Shown here one piece after another: positions 5,484-14,468 of a stretch of 44,270 bases of DNA (position 1 is its first letter; every line of letters begins with the position of its first letter). The notes under the pieces are model-generated. The model had not been told where the DNA came from, did no database searches, and worked only from the letters and a program-made list of their open reading frames with translations. The position numbers and the translations under genes were made by a program. Source of the DNA: Olavius sp. associated proteobacterium Delta 1. Lineage in GTDB: Bacteria > Desulfobacterota > Desulfobacteria > Desulfobacterales > JAFDCJ01. Where the stretch lies: positions 1 to 44,270 of the forward strand of contig CACVKW010000011.1 of the NCBI GenBank assembly GCA_902749685.1, written 5' to 3'.

Positions 5484-8306
5484 ATGACTGAAGAATCAAA
5501 AATAAATCGTATCAGCAATATAATTGAGGCGGTTCGGAAAGCCATTGACGGCGATTTTTCCATTCGCATCGAAACGTCCGGCAAGAATGATGAAATAAAC
5601 AGGCTCGCCCATGCAATCAACCAAATGATTGAAATCAAGAGTGACCATATCGCCGGGAAAAGGCAGATCGAAGCTGCACTCGGGGACGGCGAAGAAAAAT
5701 ATCGCCGTTTGAAGGAAAATATTCCCGGCATGGTATACGTGTTCGCAATGCATGCGGACGGAACTTTTTCTTTTCCATACGTGAACGGCGCTTCGCAGAA
5801 GTTGTTCGATATTTCACCTGAAGACCTCCGGCGCGATGTGACCCTTATAACCAGGCTTATCCATCCGGATGATCGTGAAAAATTTGACTCATCGGTAAAG
5901 CGGTCGGCTGAGACGCTGCAGCCTTGGCGCGAAGTATTGCGACATATTGTGAATGGAGAGGTGCGCTGGTACGACTGCATGTCCCGTCCGGAGTTACAGC
6001 CCAACGGTGATATTCTCTGGGATGGAATCATTCTGGAAATCACCGACCGTATGAAAGCGATCGCGTTGTTGCGAGAAAGCGAGCAAAGACTATCCGACAT
6101 CATCTCGGCATCTCCTGTCGGGATCTCCATCTATGACGGTTCCGGACAATGCATTGCGGCTAACGATTCCATAGCCCGAATTGTTGGAGCAACTAAACAA
6201 CAGGTGCTCAAGCAAAACTATCTCAAAATTGACTCCTGGCAGAAATCAGGGTTGTTGGATTCGGCCCAAGCGGCACTCAGGACACAATCCGCCAAACGCC
6301 ATGAAGCCGTGACCCTATCAAGCTTTGGCAAGGAGGTCTTCGTCGATTGTCATCTGGTTCCCTTTGGCTCGAAAGGTTTGCTCTTTATGGCCCAAGACAT
6401 TACCGAGCGCAAACGGGCTGAAATGGAGCTTCAGATGTTCAAGTTCTCAATTGAACAGGCTCCGGATGCAGTGTTCTGGATTAATCGCGACGGAGAATTC
6501 CCCTACGTCAATGAAGAGGCTTGCCGCTCGCTCGGATACACCCGAGAGGAACTCATGCGGCTGCATCTGTGGGATATCGATCCCGTTTTTTCGAAAGCGC
6601 ATTTGGCCAAGGTATGGGAACAATACCAACAGGGTCAAATCGGTTCTCAGCGGAGGGAGACTTTACATTACCGCAAGAACGGGAGCATCTTTCCGGTCGA
6701 GGTTTCGGCAAAGCATATCTGGTTTGGCGAACGCGAGTTTCATGTGGCCTTTGTGCGTAACATCACGGCGCACAAACAGGGCGAAGCGGAACTGCATCGG
6801 GCCAAAGCTTATGCCGAAAAGCTCATAGAAACCGCTAACGCGATGATCGTGGTGCTGGATGCCGCAGGCCAAATCCAGGTGCTCAACCAGGCCGCGGAGG
6901 AAATCACCGGCTACACCCGCCAGGAGCTGATCGGCCGCAACTGGTTTGAAATATTGGTACCGAAGGATAAGTATCCAAGCGTTTGGGATGCTTTCCAGAA
7001 GGCTGCGCAGGAGGGGCTTCCCCGTTCATTTGAAAATCCCATTTTGACCAAAGCTGGTGAGCAACGGTATATAGCATTTCAAAACACCGAGCTATTGGAA
7101 AACGGCATCTTTGCCGGTACTCTTTCATATGGTATCGATATCACAAAACGCACGCAACTGGAGAAACAATTACTGCAGTCACAAAAAATGGAAGCCATCG
7201 GGCAACTGGCCGGAGGCGTAGCACATGATTTCAACAATATGCTCAGCGTTATTTTAGGGCATGCCGAATTGATTAAATCCGGTTTGCCCACCGGCCATCC
7301 CTTGTTAAAGAATGCTTCGGAGATCGAAAAGGCTGGTGCCCACTCGCGGGACATCACCCGCCAGCTGCTAGCCTTTTCCAGAAAGCAGATCATTGCGCCC
7401 AGGACTACGGATCTGAATCACCTGATCAAAAATATAAAAAAGACGCTTTCTCAGCTAATCGGCGAGAATATTGATTTGCGTTTTTTGCCAGAAAAAGATC
7501 TCTGGCAGGTCAGATTTGATCCCTCGCAGATTGATCAGATTCTTATCAACCTGGCTGTTAATGCCCGTGACGCTATGCCTGACGGGGGCATGCTGACGAT
7601 CGAAACCGCCAATGTTTATCTCGATGAGGCCTATTGCAGTTTACACGTGGGATTCAGACCCGGGCGCTACGCAGTATTGGCGGTGACCGACGATGGGGCT
7701 GGAATGGACAAGGAGATGCTCGCGCATGTCTTTGAGCCGTTTTTCACTACTAAAGAAGTGGGAAAGGGTACCGGGCTCGGATTGGCCACCGTTTACGGGA
7801 TTGTCAAGCAGAATGGCGGCTTTATCAACGTCTATAGTGAACCGGAAAAAGGGACCATCTTCAAGATCTATATTCCCCGAATCATGGATGAGGATGAAGA
7901 CGAGAAGATAACCGAGGAAACTCCCCTGACATCTCATTCCGGAACGGTTCTGTTGGTTGAAGACGATGACATGGTACGCAGGATGACCAGCGCAATTCTG
8001 GAGAAGATCGGATACTCCGTTGTGGCAGCGGAGACCCCCATGGCCGCCTTGAGGTTTTTTGAAAAAGAAGATACGCCCATCGATCTACTGATAACCGATG
8101 TCGTGATGCCGCAGATGAGCGGCACCGAGTTACATGATAAGGTTAAAATGATAAAACCCGATCTTAAAGTCCTGTTTATGTCTGGCTACACGGAAAATGT
8201 CATCTTCCGTCACGGTGTGTTGAAGGACGGGGTGCATTTTGTCCAGAAACCTTTCAATATGAAGGATTTCGCACAAAAGGTCCGCGATGCGATGGTCGAC
8301 AGATAA
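5484..8306 (+). CDS. Soluble hybrid histidine kinase, four PAS domains plus receiver
   Basis: This is a 940-residue two-component hybrid kinase. It starts with a short HAMP-like helical segment (1-50, AHAINQMI) but has no membrane spans, so sensing is cytoplasmic. Four PAS domains follow at about 70-195 (PAS_3-like, LITRLIHPDDREKF), 205-305, 315-430 (GYTREELMRLHLWDIDP) and 440-560 (GYTRQELIGRNWFEIL). The dimerisation/phosphoacceptor helix carries His581 in GGVAHDFNN. The ATPase domain (about 675-790) shows INLAVNARDAM, DDGAGM and the GKGTGLGLATVYGIV box. A C-terminal receiver (about 815-935) has phospho-acceptor Asp872 in LLITDVVMP and a conserved Lys in VQKPF. There is no adjacent response regulator, so the output partner is elsewhere. 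The ligand or redox signal cannot be read from the sequence. Confidence 0.95.
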   Translation: MTEESKINRISNIIEAVRKAIDGDFSIRIETSGKNDEINRLAHAINQMIEIKSDHIAGKRQIEAALGDGEEKYRRLKENIPGMVYVFAMHADGTFSFPYVNGASQKLFDISPEDLRRDVTLITRLIHPDDREKFDSSVKRSAETLQPWREVLRHIVNGEVRWYDCMSRPELQPNGDILWDGIILEITDRMKAIALLRESEQRLSDIISASPVGISIYDGSGQCIAANDSIARIVGATKQQVLKQNYLKIDSWQKSGLLDSAQAALRTQSAKRHEAVTLSSFGKEVFVDCHLVPFGSKGLLFMAQDITERKRAEMELQMFKFSIEQAPDAVFWINRDGEFPYVNEEACRSLGYTREELMRLHLWDIDPVFSKAHLAKVWEQYQQGQIGSQRRETLHYRKNGSIFPVEVSAKHIWFGEREFHVAFVRNITAHKQGEAELHRAKAYAEKLIETANAMIVVLDAAGQIQVLNQAAEEITGYTRQELIGRNWFEILVPKDKYPSVWDAFQKAAQEGLPRSFENPILTKAGEQRYIAFQNTELLENGIFAGTLSYGIDITKRTQLEKQLLQSQKMEAIGQLAGGVAHDFNNMLSVILGHAELIKSGLPTGHPLLKNASEIEKAGAHSRDITRQLLAFSRKQIIAPRTTDLNHLIKNIKKTLSQLIGENIDLRFLPEKDLWQVRFDPSQIDQILINLAVNARDAMPDGGMLTIETANVYLDEAYCSLHVGFRPGRYAVLAVTDDGAGMDKEMLAHVFEPFFTTKEVGKGTGLGLATVYGIVKQNGGFINVYSEPEKGTIFKIYIPRIMDEDEDEKITEETPLTSHSGTVLLVEDDDMVRRMTSAILEKIGYSVVAAETPMAALRFFEKEDTPIDLLITDVVMPQMSGTELHDKVKMIKPDLKVLFMSGYTENVIFRHGVLKDGVHFVQKPFNMKDFAQKVRDAMVDR

Positions 8307-8558
8307 ACTTAAGCATGGCAATCAGGGCCGCCTGCCCCGGCGGCAGACCGATCACTTCCGCTTTTAAATTAACGCTGGTGTAGGAATCCGGTCCGGCATA
8401 CACCATCCCGCAGGATACCATCTCCGTAATTTTCCGGCTCAGGATTTCTATCCTGGCATAGTGCCGCTTCTCCAGGGCTTCCAGCTGGGCCTCAAACCGC
8501 TGCCGGGCAGCGCCGGCGGCGTCGACACTCGCCTGAATCCTAAAGGAAATAGACCTTG
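8307..8558 (-). pseudogene. Coding relic of unknown gene
   Basis: The minus strand from about 8558 down to 8310 is open and protein-like, rich in Ala/Leu/Glu helix followed by a strand-like segment (RHYARIEILSRKITEM, then LKAEVIGLPPGQAALIAMLK). It lacks a credible start and no natural stop was found before it enters the kinase gene. Codon use is GC-rich and unlike random intergenic DNA. I do not recognise the family. It is probably a truncated gene body left between the kinase and the channel gene. The remaining 8559-8690 is AT-rich and probably holds the mscS-type promoter. Confidence 0.35.
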
Positions 8559-8690
8559 TTATTCATCCTGATTAATTGCTTAATTGATTTGTTATCTAAA
8601 GGTGCTTAATTTCTCAGGATAAGATGCTTTTTCTAAAAATAACGGCTGCGATATATCCGAAATTTCTATAAGGAATAAAAGAGTGTTATT

Positions 8691-11057
8691 ATGAAAAATA
8701 TCAATCTAAGAATGATCCTAACTGTTTTTCTTCTCCTTTTTGCCGCCACGTTGAGTACCGCTTTCGGAACCCGGACCCATGCGGCGGGCTTAATCGATGA
8801 CGCCGCAGATAAGCCTTCGACAGCACTCGTGCAGGATTTGAAAAAAATTTCCAAGGCGGAAACGAAAACGCTTTTCGAGGAATCTTATTTTCATCGGTTC
8901 ATTCAACGCGCCAAAAACAGCCTGTCCATTTTCGGTCAACGAATAACCTTTGTGGCTTCAAAATACTCGGAAATTCCTGCGGAGTTGGCCACCGCGTTAA
9001 ATCACCTCAAAGGCGGAAAGGGATCGGGGCATTTGGTAAAAATTATGCTCCTGTTTATGCTGCTGATTGCCGTCGGATTCGGCGCGGAACGGCTCTTTAA
9101 CATATTTATAAATAAGCATAAACAGCAGCTTCAAAGCACCATTCCCGACTCATTTTTACAACTGATCGCCAGACTTTCAGCGCGCACGGCCCTGGACTTG
9201 ATCTCCCTGACTGTATTTGCACTGACGATCGTCGGGATCTACCTTCTGTTTTACCCGGCCCAAAGCCCGCTGCACGAATTGGCCATGATTTATTTGCCGC
9301 CGATTTTAATCATGCGCCTGGCTTTTATTTTATTGAGCGCCTTATACTCGCCGGCGGCTCCCCATATGCGGGTGGCTCCGCAGAACTGTATGTCTGCCGC
9401 AACATATTTCATTGGATTTATGACCTTCATCATTGTCAGTCTTTTCGCTGCCAAAACCCTTTTGCTGTTAAGAAGCCACGGTATGAGCGAAGGTGTCTTT
9501 TTGCTTTTATATGCCCATTTGGGCCTGTTCCAATTTTTTATTTTGCTGGCTATACTTTGGATGGATCGCGCCCGGATTACACGCTTAGTTATGAAAACGC
9601 CCACGGATGCGGAGTCACCATCCTCGTCTTCCGGCAACAAAATCAACCGCCTGTGGTTTCCCCTGGCCTGTGCGGGGCTTTTAGGGTTCGAGCTGCTCTG
9701 GCAAGTTAATTTAATTTTGTATCAAAAGGATTTGGTGCTGCCGCTGCTCTTGACGATTTTGAGCATCCCTTTTGGATTGCTGCTCTTTTCCATCGGCAAC
9801 CGTCTGCTGCTGATTGCCTCCGGGCACACCGAACTATTGGACCCCCGCATTGTCAATCAGGATATCCTGCCAAAGGATATGGATATATCCGCTTTATCCG
9901 CGATCGCCAAAGTTGCGCTGCCACCGGAGCCGGTATCTGCCAGGCACGCAGATGGTGCATCCGATCAGAAAGAACCGCTTTTCGTGCGCAATTTGCCGCT
10001 AATTCGAAATTTGATGGGCATTCTTATCGCCTGCGCCCTGTTTGTCTGGGTGATGAACCTGTGGGGTCTGGATCTACCGCTGGGTCGCTCCGTAGTCCAG
10101 TCGGCCGCGAGCATATTTGCAACGCTTCTGCTGGCTTATGTGGTGTGGGAAATTTGCCGCACGATTATTGACCGCAAACTCGAGGAGGACCGCCCCCAAT
10201 CCGGGCAAGAAATGGAAGATATGGAAGAAGGGGCTGAAGGATCACGTAAAGGAACGCTCTTGACCCTGCTGCGCAAAGTTATCCTTATCCTGATCGGTTT
10301 GGTCGTTATTTTGACCACCCTGAGTGCCGTGGGTATCAACATCGGACCTCTGCTGGCCGGGGCGGGTATCCTGGGCCTGGCTGTCGGCTTCGGGTCCCAG
10401 ACCCTGGTGCGAGACATCCTTTCCGGGGTTTTTTTTCTAATGGATGATGCCTTCCGGGTTGGAGACTACATTGAAACCGCCGGCACCAAGGGCATGGTCG
10501 AACATATCTCCATGCGTTCGTTGCGGCTGCGGCATCCACGGGGCATGGTATATACCATACCATTCGGTGATATGGGATCGGTCCAGAATTTCAGCCGGGA
10601 CTATATCATCACCAAGCTTGATGTCCGTGTCCGCTATGATGTGGATATTGAAAAAATCAGAAAAATTGTCAAAAAAATAAGCAAAGAATTGGAAAAAGAT
10701 GAGGAAACCGGTCCGCTGCTGCTCAGCAAAATAAAATCCCAGGGTGTCAGAGAGATGGACGATTCTGCCATGATCTTACGGGTGAAGTATAAGACCAAAC
10801 CGGGAGATCAATTTGTGGTCCGCCGCGAGGTATACGCCCGCATCCAGGAGCGATTCAGAACCCAGGGCATTGAATTTGCCCATCGCAATGTTACCGTTTA
10901 TCTTCCATCCGAAGTTAACGGGGCTGAGGACGGTGGGAACCCGGCAGAATACCCTGATTCAGGCAGCAATTTGGAGAAACAGATGATTAAAGCCGGCGCC
11001 GCTGCCGCAGTCGCCGCTTCCCAGGCTGAGGAGGCTGCAAAAATGCCTACTAAATAA
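8691..11057 (+). CDS. Large MscS-family mechanosensitive channel
   Basis: This 788-residue protein has an N-terminal signal or membrane segment (about 5-30), a short periplasmic region, and about eight to ten hydrophobic segments between 115 and 565. A conserved MscS pore/beta domain follows: the pore helix region GPLLAGAGILGLAVGFGSQT, then LVRDILSGVFFLMDDAFRVGDYIE, the beta domain with RSLRLRHPRGMVYTIPFGD, and the cytoplasmic alpha/beta cap ending near 735. The Gly/Ala-packed TM3 is visible. Size and topology place it with MscM/YjeP- or MscK-like channels that release osmolytes on hypo-osmotic shock. The C-terminal tail is Ala-rich and probably disordered. It converges on the thymidine kinase gene with only 8 bases between stops. 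Confidence 0.93.
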   Translation: MKNINLRMILTVFLLLFAATLSTAFGTRTHAAGLIDDAADKPSTALVQDLKKISKAETKTLFEESYFHRFIQRAKNSLSIFGQRITFVASKYSEIPAELATALNHLKGGKGSGHLVKIMLLFMLLIAVGFGAERLFNIFINKHKQQLQSTIPDSFLQLIARLSARTALDLISLTVFALTIVGIYLLFYPAQSPLHELAMIYLPPILIMRLAFILLSALYSPAAPHMRVAPQNCMSAATYFIGFMTFIIVSLFAAKTLLLLRSHGMSEGVFLLLYAHLGLFQFFILLAILWMDRARITRLVMKTPTDAESPSSSSGNKINRLWFPLACAGLLGFELLWQVNLILYQKDLVLPLLLTILSIPFGLLLFSIGNRLLLIASGHTELLDPRIVNQDILPKDMDISALSAIAKVALPPEPVSARHADGASDQKEPLFVRNLPLIRNLMGILIACALFVWVMNLWGLDLPLGRSVVQSAASIFATLLLAYVVWEICRTIIDRKLEEDRPQSGQEMEDMEEGAEGSRKGTLLTLLRKVILILIGLVVILTTLSAVGINIGPLLAGAGILGLAVGFGSQTLVRDILSGVFFLMDDAFRVGDYIETAGTKGMVEHISMRSLRLRHPRGMVYTIPFGDMGSVQNFSRDYIITKLDVRVRYDVDIEKIRKIVKKISKELEKDEETGPLLLSKIKSQGVREMDDSAMILRVKYKTKPGDQFVVRREVYARIQERFRTQGIEFAHRNVTVYLPSEVNGAEDGGNPAEYPDSGSNLEKQMIKAGAAAAVAASQAEEAAKMPTK

Positions 11058-11065
11058 TCTCTGAG

Positions 11066-11671
11066 CTACAACTGCTCACGATCCTCGTATTCTTTTTTAT
11101 ACTTGAAATAGCAGCGGGCACACAGCGATTCATACTCAACACTGGCCTTACCTTCGATGGCGACCTGGGCGCCCTCAAAAACAAATCGGCCTCCGATCTT
11201 GCGGCCGTTGGCGATGGCTTTCTGACCGCATTTGCAGATGGTTTTAAGCTCTTCAATACTATGCGCCATCAACAGCAGGCGGGCACTTCCCTCGAAGCCG
11301 TTTAACAGGAAATCGGTGCGCAGGCCATAGCAGATGACCGGAATATCCAAAATCACCGCCACCTCGAACAATTGATCCACCTGGGAATGCGTCAAAAACT
11401 GGGCTTCGTCTACCAGCACGCTGTGGACCGGGCCTTTTTCCTTTTGCCAATTTTCAATTATCAGATACAAATTGTCATTGCCGGTGGCGAGGATATCTGC
11501 AGAACGTTCCACATTAAGCCTTGAGATCACCTTGTCACTGCCCTTGGTGTCGGTTTCGGGCTTGATGATCACCGTGTGCATGTTCCGTTCCCGATAGTTG
11601 TAATCCACCTGGATCAGTGCTGTGGATTTACCGCAATTCATGGCACCGTAACGGAAATAAAGCTTTGCCAC
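11066..11671 (-). CDS. tdk: Thymidine kinase (type II)
   Basis: This 201-residue enzyme phosphorylates thymidine with ATP to dTMP in the cytoplasm. Motifs are complete: P-loop GAMNCGKST (about 9-17), Walker B-like DEAQFL (about 88-93) with the catalytic Glu, the lasso/substrate region, and four zinc-ligand Cys in CKCG and CARC near the C-terminus. Translation starts at GTG (11671) behind AAGGAG. Length is normal for the bacterial tetrameric type II family. With the BMP-type importer downstream in the window and the deoxynucleoside genes at 31-39 kb, it belongs to a salvage theme. Its 3' end faces the MscS gene almost without spacer. Confidence 0.96.
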   Translation of the reverse strand: MAKLYFRYGAMNCGKSTALIQVDYNYRERNMHTVIIKPETDTKGSDKVISRLNVERSADILATGNDNLYLIIENWQKEKGPVHSVLVDEAQFLTHSQVDQLFEVAVILDIPVICYGLRTDFLLNGFEGSARLLLMAHSIEELKTICKCGQKAIANGRKIGGRFVFEGAQVAIEGKASVEYESLCARCYFKYKKEYEDREQL

Positions 11672-11704
11672 TATGGACTCCTTTTTCTTGAAATTAGCGC
11701 AGCG

Positions 11705-12000
11705 TTACCTTATAGCGACTCGTCGTTGAGAACTATGTGCTGATGGCAATGTAAAAAGATGCTGGATACTGGTTGCTGGATGCTGGATAAAGCACCCATA
11801 GCCATCATGACAAGCGACATCATCGATTGGATTTGTGCTCCTTTTCGACCGGTTGAATAAAGCGATTTTTTTTCCCAAAATCTGTAATTGATCATGAAGA
11901 TTTCTGTAGAAAGCCTCATCTTTCAAGGATTCTGTTTCATATAAATTTTCCAGATGATCTGTTTTTTCATCGCAGGAAGCCAGGGAATAAGTTAAAAATC
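11705..12000 (-). pseudogene. Truncated four-helix-bundle protein (S23/IVP-like)
   Basis: The minus-strand frame carries the C-terminal half of a four-helix-bundle protein of the 23S rRNA intervening-sequence/S23 type: [20 protein letters not shown], then [18 protein letters not shown]. The usual N-terminal helices are missing. The frame instead runs upstream into the tail of the HAD gene, where it is a shadow. The C-terminus reads through four CTGGATR-type heptamers (11762-11789), so the natural stop has probably also been lost. I see it as a relic rather than a working gene. Confidence 0.5.
11762..11789. repeat. Four CTGGATR-type heptamers
   Basis: The units are CTGGATA, CTGGTTG, CTGGATG and CTGGATA. 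This is the same word and same strand as the 47-unit array at the left edge, 11 kb away. It lies in the 3' part of the four-helix-bundle relic. Confidence 0.85.
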
Positions 12001-12765
12001 TTATATAATCCTGTTTGTATCGTCTCCTTCCATACCACAAGCACGACCGATGTGATCGACAATCTTTAAAATATCCGCAACCCTGTGAGCTTCAAAATCA
12101 GGACGGACATTCCAGTCAGAGGTATCCGATCCCGGATCATAACAGGCGCCGATACTGAATATTTTAACCCTGATATTTTCGTTCTGCAAGGCGTGGTTGG
12201 CGGCACGGACACATAGAACATCCGTCTCATGATCGCCAATATAGCATACAGAGCCTGACTTCAGGGCTGACAGTTTTTCCATGCAGCTCAGTAAACCATC
12301 CGGCGCTGGTTTCTGTTTTTTTAAATCGACTTCTTCATAACCCACAATATGTTTAAAAAATGGCCGAATATGATTTTTCTCCAGGTGCCGAGCAATACTG
12401 CTGCTGGAATTCTGAGAAACAATACCGTGGGGAAATTCTGCTAAATCATTAATAACCGCCTCTATTCCTTCATAGAAAGCAACCTCGGTATCGTCATTGA
12501 GCTGGTAGGCTGTCCACATCCGGCCGGCTTCATCAATTTGATTTTCGGTTAAATTGAACTCCTGCCGATAAAGCTCTCGCCAATTCGAAGTTCTGCGATC
12601 GGCCAGGTAATAATTTTCCAATGATTGCAGCGCCGGAAACCCCGATGCATCCGTTCTGGTGGTGTTTGCGATAATTTTTTTGGTGACATTCAAATTCTTA
12701 TGCCGGGTATCCACCAAAGTCCCGTCATAATCCCAAATGATCGCTTTGATATTCGTATATGACAC
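12001..12765 (-). CDS. HAD-superfamily hydrolase (phosphoglycolate phosphatase-like)
   Basis: This 254-residue cytoplasmic phosphatase-type HAD protein has motif [11 protein letters not shown] (nucleophile Asp12, Asp14), a helical cap (about 20-100), motif II Ser in GIVSQNSSS, motif III Lys in KKQKPAPDG and motif [12 protein letters not shown]. The layout is HAD-IA, as in phosphoglycolate phosphatase and related sugar- or nucleotide-phosphatases. The substrate cannot be told. It starts at GTG (12765) with only a weak AGGA upstream. The C-terminal extension (about 215-254, [20 protein letters not shown]) is normal for the subgroup that ends with a helper helix. It neighbours a nucleoside importer, so a nucleotidase-like role is possible but unsupported. 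Confidence 0.85.
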   Translation of the reverse strand: MSYTNIKAIIWDYDGTLVDTRHKNLNVTKKIIANTTRTDASGFPALQSLENYYLADRRTSNWRELYRQEFNLTENQIDEAGRMWTAYQLNDDTEVAFYEGIEAVINDLAEFPHGIVSQNSSSSIARHLEKNHIRPFFKHIVGYEEVDLKKQKPAPDGLLSCMEKLSALKSGSVCYIGDHETDVLCVRAANHALQNENIRVKIFSIGACYDPGSDTSDWNVRPDFEAHRVADILKIVDHIGRACGMEGDDTNRII

Positions 12766-12780
12766 GTTATGGTCCTAACC

Positions 12781-12893
12781 CGGATCCGCCGGAAAATGGA
12801 TTGCCACAAATACACCAAGACACAAATTGAAACCTTTGATTAATATTTTTTTCGTGTCTTTGTGTCTTGGTGGCGATCCGCCGCAGGCGGATT
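12781..12893. repeat. Hairpin-like intergenic element with GTGTCTT-word arms
   Basis: GGATCCGCC...GCCACAAATACACCAAGACACAAA on one side (from 12781) is mirrored, with mismatches, by TTTGTGTCTTGGTGGC...GGCGGATTCCAT (to about 12898). The arms are about 40 bases and the AT-rich centre about 30. A single-arm relative, TTTTGTGTCTTGGTGC, is at about 21547. The remaining 12899-13130 holds the promoter region of the BMP operon; I could not choose a promoter. Confidence 0.7.
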
Positions 12894-13130
12894 CCATTCA
12901 ATACAATGAATTCACAACTAAAACCCGGATGCCCGGAGGCGGAGACTTAGCTGTTGAAAACTGAATATTTGCGGAAGGAAGGCCGGTTTGTCAATATTTA
13001 AAATGTATGGGTGACCATCTTCTCCTTTTTGTTCTTGATCCGCTCCATATTTATGATTATACACTTTGGTAGCGCAAGTGGAAGATTCGTTCAAACTTGC
13101 CTTACCTTAAATTATCAAAGGAGGTCTGTT

Positions 13131-14168
13131 ATGGCGAGAAAGGCTCTGTCTATTATCTGTATTTTGGTTATTGTGGGCGGCCTGACCGTGGGTAGCGCCT
13201 GGGCTGCAAAACTGAAGATCGGGTTGGTCTTCGATGTCGGCGGTAAAGGGGATCAATCCTTCAATGATTCGGCCTATCGCGGATTACAGTGGGCCTCAAA
13301 GTATGATATCTCGCACGTTGAGATCGAACCGGGTGCGGATGCCGACCGCGAAACCGGCGTCAGGATGCTTGCCAGCCAGGGATTCGATCTTGTATTCGGC
13401 GTCGGATTCCTGTTTACCGATGCGATCAAGGCCGTTGCCGATGATTTCCCGAATACGAAGTTTGCCATCATAGACGGTTTCATTCCGGATAAGCCCAATG
13501 TCTCATCGATGTTGTTCACCGAACATGAAGGGTCCTTCCTGGTAGGGATTATTGCCGGGATGAAGGCAAAAGCCGACGGCAAAGATACGATCGGTTTTAT
13601 CGGCGGTATGGACATTCCGCTGATCCATAAATTTGAGGCCGGCTATAAGGCCGGCGTGGAATACGTCTACCCGGGATGCAAAATTCTAAGTGATTATGCC
13701 GGAACGACCCCTTCGGCGTTTGCCGATCCGGTTAAAGGCAAGGAACTGGCACTGGCCCAGATAGATCGGGGCGCCTATGTCATCTACCATGCATCCGGAT
13801 TGACCGGCGCCGGTGTGTACGAGGCCGCTAAAGAACGCAAAGTATACGTTGTCGGGGTCGATTCCAATCAAAACCATCTCGGCCACGTCAAAGAGACCGG
13901 CAAAAACTACGGCCTGACCAGCATGTTGAAACAGGTTGATGTGGCCGTGTACCTGACGGTCAAATACCTCAGCGAAGGGAAATTTAACGCCGGAGTCCGG
14001 ATATTCGGCCTGGGCGACACAGTTCAAATAGAGGGCCGGACCTATCACGGGGTCTATTACGCCCTGGATGAATACAACAAAGATCTGGTTTCAGCGGACA
14101 TGATCGATAAAGTCACCCAAGCCGAGAAAAATATTTTGTCCGGCGCGATCAAGGTTCCCGAGAAATAG
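13131..14168 (+). CDS. BMP/PnrA-family ABC transporter substrate-binding protein
   Basis: This 345-residue periplasmic binding protein is of the basic-membrane-protein (BMP) family, whose known members (PnrA/TmpC, BmpDEFG) bind purine or pyrimidine nucleosides. The start is ATG 13131 behind a near-perfect AAAGGAGGT; the longer frame from 13011 has no ribosome site. Residues 1-23 are a cleavable signal ending in SAWA, with no lipobox Cys, so the protein is soluble. Family marks are GLVFDVGGKGDQSFNDSA, FAIIDGFIPDKPNVSSM, EGSFLVGIIAGMKA and VVGVDSNQNHLG. It heads an operon-like run with the ATPase (14469) and two permeases. Because the family also includes binders of other ligands (simple sugars, autoinducer), nucleoside is the likeliest substrate and not a proven one. 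Confidence 0.92.
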   Translation: MARKALSIICILVIVGGLTVGSAWAAKLKIGLVFDVGGKGDQSFNDSAYRGLQWASKYDISHVEIEPGADADRETGVRMLASQGFDLVFGVGFLFTDAIKAVADDFPNTKFAIIDGFIPDKPNVSSMLFTEHEGSFLVGIIAGMKAKADGKDTIGFIGGMDIPLIHKFEAGYKAGVEYVYPGCKILSDYAGTTPSAFADPVKGKELALAQIDRGAYVIYHASGLTGAGVYEAAKERKVYVVGVDSNQNHLGHVKETGKNYGLTSMLKQVDVAVYLTVKYLSEGKFNAGVRIFGLGDTVQIEGRTYHGVYYALDEYNKDLVSADMIDKVTQAEKNILSGAIKVPEK

Positions 14169-14175
14169 GGGTTAG

Positions 14176-14436
14176 GTTCAAAGTTCAGAGGTTTAGGGTT
14201 CAGAGGTTTGCGCCGTCGTCCCAAAGGGCAGGACGATGGCGGACAGGCAAAGTTCAGACGTTTAGGAAGATAAAAAAGCGAACATCGAATGTCGAAGTAA
14301 GGGATTCTAGCGATTTTTATTTTTTCAAAGGACAGAGCGCAGCGATTCCATCCTTCGAAATTCTGCGGTTCGCTGTTCAGCCCTGCCTTCTGTTTTCTGC
14401 CTTCTGTTTTCTGATCTCTGTCTTCTGACCTCTGAC
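14176..14436. repeat. Heptamer arrays in the bmp-ATPase spacer
   Basis: The 300-base spacer holds two word families. GTTCARA/GGTTTAG heptamers run at about 14176-14210, with another partial copy at 14250-14263. Seven perfect TTCTGNN units run at 14388-14436, with CTCTG variants. Between them lies GC-rich sequence without an ORF of note. The spacer interrupts the transporter operon, so it lies in transcribed RNA. Confidence 0.8.
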
Positions 14437-14468
14437 CTCTATCAACCTTCAAATTAGGAGTCGGTGCC

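Noticed and set aside
5420..6130. 236-residue minus-strand ORF opposite the kinase N-terminus
   Set aside because: Shadow of the PAS-domain coding strand; composition is Ser/Arg-rich without domain.
13011..13130. Longer start for the BMP binding protein
   Set aside because: The 40 extra codons lack a ribosome site and would bury the signal peptide; ATG 13131 has AAAGGAGGT.
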